From the NCBI RefSeq assembly GCF_030272615.1, contig NC_081415.1, positions 267,763,425-267,827,424 on the forward strand: a stretch of 64,000 bases of DNA, given 5' to 3'. How positions within the stretch are numbered: position 1 is the first letter of the stretch; each line of letters starts with the position of its first letter. This document shows positions 56,992 through 64,000 of this stretch, piece by piece. The notes under the pieces were generated by a model. That model was not told where the DNA came from and ran no database searches. It was given only the letters and a program-made list of their open reading frames with translations. This DNA comes from Cryptomeria japonica. Its lineage: Eukaryota; Streptophyta; Pinopsida; Cupressales; Cupressaceae. A program made the position numbers and the translations under genes.

Positions 56992-58940
56992 TGGGGTGTA
57001 GGTGTGTAATTGACTCCTTGAATGGTGATGGTGATGGTGTTAACATGGTGTTCTACAGATTCGATACGACCTACGAGGGAGTCAAATCCTATTGTGTTGT
57101 TGTCGTAGTCATAAGAAATTGTATGAGATGATTAACCTTTATCTTTGCCATGTTTAGAGAATGGATCTTGGTACTTTTTTGGCTTGTTATTGGCATTAGT
57201 GTTTTTGGTTACAATTTCAATATCACCCTTGTCAATGAGGTCTTGAATGTAATTTTTTATCCTCATGCATTTTTGAGTGGCATGACCTTGAAATCTATGA
57301 TAGTCACAATATTCGTTTTAGTTGTACCACCAAGGTTTTGGTATATTTTCATCAAATGGATGGGTCACAGGAAAGACCACTGCATTGCCTTGGAGAAGCT
57401 ATTTAAAGACCACTTCAATGGGCCTAGCAAGCATGGTGTATTCTCACTAAGATTGATTGTTAGGACATGATGGTCAATCGGGAATGAATTTTGTATTGTG
57501 GGGATTATTTCGATGTTGGGGATTTGATGAGTTGTTGTGTGAGGGATTGGATTGAATGGTAACAACTTGGACACATTTGGCATTGCTCATACCATCATTA
57601 ACAACATTTTTATTCTTGGACCAAAATTTAGGTTTATCATGGGATGAAGATCCCTAGGAATCTTTTTGGTATGTCTTAAGGATCCCTTGTTCAAGGAGAA
57701 CCTTTTTTAGGGCTAGGCCCTTTTTGGTGACCTTTCCAAATCTCATGAGGCATTGACAACTCAAAGGACAAGACAATTCTGGTACAAGGTTGCGTTGAAA
57801 CAACTCTACTTGATAGGGTTTAGGGATATCCCAAGGGAATTTTTTAGTAAGATGTCGCCACCTTTACAAAAAGTTAGTGAAAGTCTCTTCGTTCATTTGT
57901 TTAGTGTTACACAGGTCAACCATGGACACACCATTCTTAATATTGTACTCATAATGAGCCACAAATCTTTCGATAAGGTTAGAAAATGATGCAATGGATC
58001 TATGGGGTAACTCCGCAAGCCAAGTAAGAGAACGACCACTTAGACTCTTTGGGAAGAGTCATCTCAGATAAACATCACTATATGCGACATCCTGGTATGC
58101 ATGAAACTCCCTAATGTGTTCTCTAGGATCTCCCTTTCCCTTATACTTGTCGAATTTGGGCATCTCAAAACCTAGTGGGTAAGGGGTCAGTGAAAATGTC
58201 AGATCAAAGGGGCAAGGATAGATTTCTTCGAAGGTATATGTTTTCTTGCGATTTCCTTCTTTCATGGTTTTTATCATATTCTTCATGTCTTGAAGCTCTT
58301 TTGCTAGGTCGGGTGTTGGGGATGTGTTGATGTTTTAATATGGAATGTGTTGATAACCACTATTGGAATTAGGGATGAATGGAATATGAGAAGACACTTG
58401 TGGAATGCCACTGCTAATGTATTGGTATGAATATGTGGTTGCTTGCGAAGTGGTTGGAGGTTACAAAATGGGTGCAATGCTAACGAGTGGAATGTTTGTG
58501 TTGATGTATTGGACTGCATTGTTCAAAGGTGTGAATGTCACAAGTGATAGAATGTGAGGATTAGTAGTGGCTGGAGGGATGGATGTGTTTGGAGGAATGG
58601 AAGTGCTTGGTCGTGGATTGAGCAAGGTGTTAAGAATAGGGTGATCTACGAGGTCACCTTCTGCGGGAGTGTCAAGGATTGATTAGTTAAAGACAGGGGG
58701 TAATCGCGCCCCTTGACTGATAAGCTAAGCTACAAGCCTATTGGAATCAACTTGAAAGAATTTTTCTACTATTTCTTGATTATAAGGATCATTCATAAAG
58801 GTTTGTAGGCATGGGGAGTGCTCGGGTTTATCCACTAAGGGTTCTTCTTGTTGGAGATCATGATCGACAAGGGGATTAGATTCGAGCATCTCACTGCCTT
58901 CGGCGGCCATCTTCATTTTTTGGGAGCGAGTCAAGACCAT
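56992..58940 (-). pseudogene. G1 Gag, decayed
   Basis: It starts at ATG 58940 (MVLTRSQKMKMAAEGSEM). The polar N-terminal part is broken by stops. The gag core is recognisable: YPCPFDLTFSLTPYPLGFEMPKFDKYKGKGDPREHIREF (about 58090-58230), then a WRHLT-type segment and GLALKKVLLEQGIL (about 57680). The Tat knuckle CDYHRFQGHATQKC is at about 57270-57315. Homology with G2 Gag is clear throughout. Stops (mostly TAG/TAA) exclude function. Confidence 0.87.
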
Positions 58941-59936
58941 ACAAGGGTGACCTCAAAATGGTGAGATTGAAAGGATGGTCGGAGATGGAAATGCTAGATG
59001 AATGGATATGCAACTGGGTCTTAGGACTTAGTGCATTGATTGGAAAAGATCAAACCTTAGGATAGGATTTGATTGTTGGTTTTGGATTGAACCTTGATCC
59101 TTTGATTAGGACTAGGCTATATTGGATTGAATGACACCTTTTCTTACTTGGGACAAACAAAGTTTCCAAGCGAGATTAGATAGGGTGTAGGGATTAATGA
59201 TTTGGTGATTAAGAAAGGTAAAAAAACATAGCTAGGTTGAATATAGATCTTTTGATTAAGATTGGATTTGACTGGGTCTTTCCTAACTCAAGATATACTA
59301 ATGTTCCTAAGAAAGGGCAGACATGGATAAGGGTTTTGATCAACCCTAAAGGATTAAAGATAACTAGAAAGTATACTCGAGAGAGATGGTTTTTGAAGCA
59401 CTATGCTAATTAGGGCTTTCAAAAGATGACAAGATCTAGATTAACTGTCCAAAGTTTCAATCTTGATTAGGGATGATGATTGGATATGATTTGATAAATT
59501 TGGATTATAAGGTTGATTTTGGTTGATTGCACTAAGTCCACATGAAAGGTTGAATTTGGGAAGAAGATGGTTTGAAAAAATGAGAATGGATGAAAGGCTA
59601 CCCTAGATGGGGAATGAATCAATAGGTTATTTCTTGTTGAGGCAGATTGGACTTGGAGATTTGACCACTTCTATTGAGGGATTGGGACAAGGTGGATCTT
59701 TGTTGAAAGACACATGATCTCAAAGGTTCTTCATCAAACTCATTTTCATAACTATGTAGATAATCGTGAAAATGATGTAGGAATGTACAATGTTTTAGTA
59801 AGAGTTTGCAGTTTGTGCAAAGATAGCTTCTCTTCTTTAAGATTTCTTTTTGGCTAGGTTTCTTCTTTTTTAATAGATGTTAAATGGACTAATATGTTTG
59901 AGGTACTTGAGGATGTGACACATTTGGAAAAATTAT
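58941..59936 (-). other. G1 leader, gag-proximal part
   Basis: About 1 kb without convincing open frames; GATTGA/GGATTT-rich low-complexity sequence. It is cut by a solo LTR at 59937; ATTAT (59932-59936) is one TSD copy. Confidence 0.6.
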
Positions 59937-61258
59937 TGTAGCAAGGTGTATCTTTGTGTCAAACTTTGATAAAACAAATTGGTCAAGTTTCAACTCTTTG
60001 AGCAAGTGTGAGATAAAAGGGGGGGCCTAGATTAGCCCAAATTTGAACATAACAGGTTTCAACAATTATAGACACTTGAAGACATACAAATTAGGATGGA
60101 AATTGGAAACCATTCAATGGGGCCTCTCACACAAAGCAATGCCTGAAACAAGTAGAGAGATAGAGATTCTAGTAGAATTGGATCCCCTCCACGACACTCA
60201 CTTCACAGGCATACCAGATTCTCTTACCCCGAGGATCCGAAGATCTTTTAACCGAGGGATTCTTGTCTCATCTTGAGTGGGTAAATGAGAGGTTACTTTG
60301 GGGTATGATCCACACTCCCTGCACCATAAAATGTGATATTTTGGTGACTAAAACAAGGTTCTTAGTACATGACTCTTTTGGGCATCCATATACGCTCAGT
60401 CCCTTGAGAAGCTTCCTTTCTATAAAACACAAGTATTGGGGAAGTTGGCATACATAGGTAATTAACACCCATTGTGAAGACTTTCATCCCACATATTTTA
60501 TATAGCGGTTGAGAGGTGGCTTGGATTTCACAGAAAAAAGAGGAAATAGGGTTTGCCTAAGTCAAACCTTGGTTTAGGAAATAACCTTGATTGAAATATC
60601 ACAAATACTGAAATAAATAATGGAAGGATATACCTCCAATCTATAATTACTAATAATGATGCTTTGCTTCTTGAATGTAATCACATATTTTGTATGAAAT
60701 GGCATGAACATTACAAAACCCTAATCACGCACACATGCTTTCAAATGAATGATGTGATATTGCTCCATAATTGATGAATGAAGAATGCAACCTTGAAATC
60801 TCTAGAAATGCTTGATGATGAATGCTTGAATGCTTGACACCTTGTGATTGTAATTTCACTCTCCTATCCTTGTATCATATTATCCTATCTAAATTAGAGG
60901 GAAAAACCTCCTTATATACTTTCCCATCGAAAAACATGTTAATTTTTTGACATAGTCCAACATGGGGCTACGTTTCCTGCTCAAATCTGGAAATGCTTGA
61001 GGAGTTCAAAGGGGGGCCCAAATAGGGAGGACCAAGGTGTGGTGCCATGGTCCCAATGAGGACCAAGGTGCAACGTCCTGCTCCTACCCCATTTTAGGGC
61101 CAAAACAAAGGGGCCATGTGATGTATGAAGTGAAAATAAGACCATATTTGCATAGTGTAAGCATAATTAGGTCTTAATCAAGCATAGGGATGCAAACACT
61201 AAGGTGAGGGCCCTGAATGTTGACTAAATTGTAAGGGAGTATAATTTAGGATGCTACA
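59937..61258 (-). mobile_element. 1,322-bp solo LTR related to the TR-GAG element LTR
   Basis: The ends TGTAGC...GCTACA form a perfect 6-bp inverted terminal pair. The TSD is ATTAT/AATAT with one mismatch. Minus-strand sequence after the start resembles the TR-GAG LTR: TCCTAAA, GGACCAAGGTG repeats (61040-61075), a TATA box TATATAAGG (60913-60921), a GGTTTGACTTAGGCAAACC stretch and CTTGAATGCTTGA phrases. No internal region follows, so it is a solo LTR. The small open frames inside are not genes. Confidence 0.72.
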
Positions 61259-61963
61259 AATATGATTCTCCTCATATGATGTTTGATCCCTTTGGAATAT
61301 TTGAGTAATGTTTGTTGTTCCAAATTTGTAGTGTAGTGGGTATTCTGATTTCTGCTTTATTTCAAGGAAATAGTTAAAAATGCTCTAATCAAGATGCAAG
61401 GGGTTGAATGTGATGTTAGGATATTTAGTAGAGTTGCATTTCAAATAGCATTGGGTGGTTTTGTATAAAGAATTGTATCAATTATCCCTAGATTGAAGGT
61501 GTATGTGTAAAGGTTGCATGTGGTGTTATTTTGGCCTAACTCTATTGCCTTGTAAGGCACTGGTCTCAACAATCTCATGGGTTAGGGTTTTAAGGAATTT
61601 TAAATTAAAAAATCCAATAAAAAAATCATTTCCTTTTACATTCTTTATTTTTTTGTTTGTTAGTGTAAGATTTGATGCTCCGATCCTTAATGTTAATCAA
61701 ATCCAATGCAATATAGCCTTGAGAAATACATATAATATTTTATTTTATTTTAATGCAATATCAATGTCCTTAGTTCGTAGAGCCAAAAGTGTAGAAGGCT
61801 TAAGACTTAGGGTTTAAGTATGATTTTGCTTATTCATTAGCTATTGGCCTAGAAGCCCTTGAATATAAGAAGACACTAGTCTTTAGAGGCTTCTAGGAAA
61901 ACCGGTTGGAAAATGCGAACACTGGGTCTAGCCCTGTGCTAAGGAAATTGATAGTGATGGGAA
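61259..61963. other. Unassigned sequence, perhaps G1 leader
   Basis: It follows the solo LTR and may continue the G1 leader, but I found no LTR, PBS or domain. The 104-codon frame at 61503-61817 is low-complexity. Confidence 0.4.
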
Positions 61964-62281
61964 ATACAAAGGGGTGGGAAACACTATCCCTGGCAAGTCC
62001 AATAGGTCGGCGAGTAAGTTGATAGATAAAGGGAAGGATGCCATGAAAACCGATGATGTTGATCCTAAGGAGGTGGAGGTGATTGAGGATGAGGAGGAAG
62101 TTAAGTACTCTAGAAAGGCTATCAGTGCCCTCAGAGAGTTCCCTGAAGCCGTTGGATGTTGCCCACTTATCGGAGGATGAGATCCCAATTGAGAAGATTT
62201 GTCTAAAAAAGGAGGATTATATCTGTGCTAAATGTGATGCTAGTGTTGTAGACTTGGTTGCTCTGAAAGTGAAGGTGATGG
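61964..62281 (+). pseudogene. Short unrecognised coding fragment with one frameshift
   Basis: Two overlapping frames (61974-62180 and 62083-62304) look like one broken gene. The first gives a Lys/Asp/Glu-rich segment (KGKDAMKTDDVDPKEVEVIE) ending SALREFPEA. The second continues LDVAHLSEDEIPIEKICLKKEDYICAKCDASVV with a CxxC. I do not recognise the family; a retroelement ORF1 is possible. It is cut at 62281 by an LTR-like sequence. Confidence 0.4.
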
Positions 62282-63975
62282 TGTTGAACACACCATGGGA
62301 TTGAGAGGGGGGGTGTATCAATCTGGACCTTAAACTAATTTACCCTTAAACTTCAATCCATAATTATCTTATCTCTGTAATAATCAAACATGAAACTACA
62401 AAACACAATACACAAGAGAACACCATATGCATGTGGAAAACCCTAGGCAGGGAAAAACCATGGTGAGAATCACACTGACAATATGAAGAATTGATTACAA
62501 TGTTTTAGGCTTGAGGCCAAGGTAGCTCGCTACTACTAATTTGATTTGTAGGTTTAAGGTGCACAACCTTAGGGAATGATAATATGGACTTGCATTGCTG
62601 AGACACACAATCTTAGGGCAAGATACAATGGACTTGCATTAATGATGCTTACTACTCCAAGGCAAGATACAAACAAAAGATGGGCCAAAAGGACACATTG
62701 TCTTCTAGTAGGAGCAAGGAAATGATGAATTGAAATGAACAAGATTTCCTAATCATGAAACAATCATTGAACCACTATGTCAAGTGAACAATATCATTAC
62801 AAACACAACTCACACATTTACTATCTCAAAAACTCTGTCACACTAAAAGATATGATCATCAAAGCTCATCACAAACTCAAATACACACTTCTATTTATCC
62901 AAATATGCTTGCATATTAATCAACACCAATCCATATCTCAAAATACATAATCACACATCTATATATACTAGGTTATTCATTGAAACCCTCAACTAGGTCG
63001 ACCACATACAAAGTATACATGAATTACACAAAGTCAACCACAAATAGAAACTACACCAAATGTGGTCCACTCTAGGAGATAAAGAGGACCCAAATACATC
63101 ACAACATGTCTTCCAAAGTCAATTCCAACAAACTATACGCACTAACACATCCTCGAAAATATGCATCAAACGTAACATGTAGACAAACAATAAAGCATGT
63201 TAACCAATTAACCCAAAAAACATTATCCAATGTAAATTACTCAATGCGGATCTCCACATGCCATGGTAAGACCCATAACAACATCTTAATTCAACCTCCA
63301 AAGCATATCTAGACCAAAAGAGTATGATCTAAATAAGATAAATCAACTGAGTTGACCAGAGACCCACACAATTTACCACACCGAACAACATAATAGCATA
63401 AATTCACTTATTAAACAAATCTACACATAAAATATGAATTGGAAAAATGCACAAACCATATGGGCATTTCCTCCAAGATGCAATACTTCAATCATCATAG
63501 CAAAGAAATACAGAGCATTCTCCAGACCAATCCTGACAGACAACATCACTGTCAACAAATTGTAACCACCAACTTTACCATCTAAGCGAAAGAGGACCTA
63601 AAAACATGATAGTGTAACATCCATAGAATGTAGACATTATATCTAGAACTGCAAGTCATCATCATCCAAAATTGGAAGAAAGTAGAGCATCCTCCATAAT
63701 GGCATTAAATACTCTTTCCTGCATATTGTAACTTCCACTACTTTTCATCTTCCAAAAACACCTCATACTCACTCAATGTCACCTCCAGACAACAAAACAA
63801 CATCTGAACACTCATTTTTGGACCACATACCACAACCACACAATTGAATAACTTCAACTTCTTCTTCACCTTTGTCATGACTACAAACAACACAAACTCA
63901 ACTTCATTTGTGACATTAATGACAATACCAAACAAGTTTGACATCAATGAAAACATAAACTTATATTCCCAGCAC
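62282..63975 (-). repeat. Copia-type LTR at right edge, probably incomplete
   Basis: It starts TGTTGAACACACC and has a GAGAGGGGGGGTG block followed by GTGGAAAACCCTA and GGGAAAAACCATGG phrases in the same positions as in the C3 LTRs. A TTTGACATCAATGA phrase near 63940, also near the end of C3 LTRs, suggests that the end is close to 63975 (CCCAGCA). No PBS lies on its left, so it is a 3' or solo LTR on the minus strand. The TSD could not be confirmed. The open frames inside it are not supported as genes. Confidence 0.55.
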
Positions 63976-64000
63976 ATGAACTTGGAGAAAAAGATGGTGC

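Larger units (their letters stand above)
11104..59936 (-). mobile_element. Tat/Ogre-type Ty3/gypsy element G1, heavily interrupted
   Basis: On the minus strand the recognised order is: leader (59936-58941), gag, protease, RT (to 54350), [C3 insertion], RT (23570-23426), [solo LTR], RT end, RNase H, integrase (22882-20503), 3' noncoding (20502-19906, [C2], 13155-12354), PPT, 3' LTR (12305-11104). The gag knuckle of the CxxH...GH...C type, the protease LIDGG and the absence of a chromodomain point to the Tat/Ogre branch. The 5' LTR is not recognised: the leader is cut at 59936 by a solo LTR and probably continues beyond 61258. Numerous stops make the copy inactive. It is the smaller relative of G2 and lacks the PMD gene. 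Confidence 0.85.

Noticed and set aside
59937-61258. 5' LTR of G1
   Set aside because: It does not match the G1 3' LTR at 11104-12305, no PBS follows it, and it has its own near-perfect TSD, so it is a separate solo LTR.
63993-63997. GATGG as the second TSD copy of the LTR at the right edge
   Set aside because: It matches GATGG at 62277-62281, but the bases before it are not CA and the LTR end is not established; the short match may be chance.

Overview
This window is eukaryotic nuclear DNA from a land plant with a large, repeat-rich genome. It holds plant-type Ty1/copia and Ty3/gypsy LTR retrotransposons, a plant mobile domain gene and plant-style splice sites. The species cannot be read from the sequence; a gymnosperm-like genome is only a guess. 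I find no ordinary host gene, tRNA, rRNA or CRISPR array. Almost every base can be assigned to nested LTR retrotransposons, resolved by TG...CA ends, 5-bp target site duplications (TSDs), primer binding sites (PBS), polypurine tracts (PPT) and protein continuity across insertions. LAYOUT: 1-11103 is an old copia array on the + strand (C1) of three partial internal regions sharing two LTRs (6930-8442, 8601-10157); its reverse transcriptase is split by a 3.26-kb solo LTR (2264-5521). From 11104 a minus-strand Tat/Ogre-type gypsy element (G1) begins with its 3' LTR (11104-12305). G1 is broken by copia element C2 (13156-19905, +), a 543-bp solo LTR (22883-23425), copia element C3 (23571-54349, -) and a 1.32-kb solo LTR (59937-61258, -). 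G1 gag-pol is read from 58940 leftward to 54350 and continues at 23570 down to 20503. Inside C3 sits G2 (25715-49744, +), a 24.0-kb Tat-type gypsy element with almost identical 767-bp LTRs. Inside the G2 leader sits a 7.8-kb element (28593-36416, -) that has gag and a degenerate protease but no RT or integrase (TR-GAG type). The nesting is therefore five deep: C1 array > G1 > C3 > G2 > TR-GAG element. The right edge (61259-64000) holds unassigned sequence, a broken small reading frame and a copia-type LTR. HOW IT WORKS TOGETHER: G2 is the most notable unit. It carries one unbroken gag-pol frame spoiled only by seven in-frame stops. Downstream, on the opposite strand, it carries what looks like a complete gene for a plant mobile domain (PMD) protein, with TATA box, 66-bp first exon, 772-bp intron and long second exon. 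The G2 leader and the PMD intron both contain arrays of a GCGTCTGTG-like motif, each in the sense direction of its own transcript. The G2 LTRs differ at one base in 767, while the LTRs of the element nested inside it differ by dozens of bases and a 31-bp indel, which suggests that G2 moved recently as a composite already carrying its passenger. All internal genes of the older elements are decayed, mostly by CAG-to-TAG type transitions.
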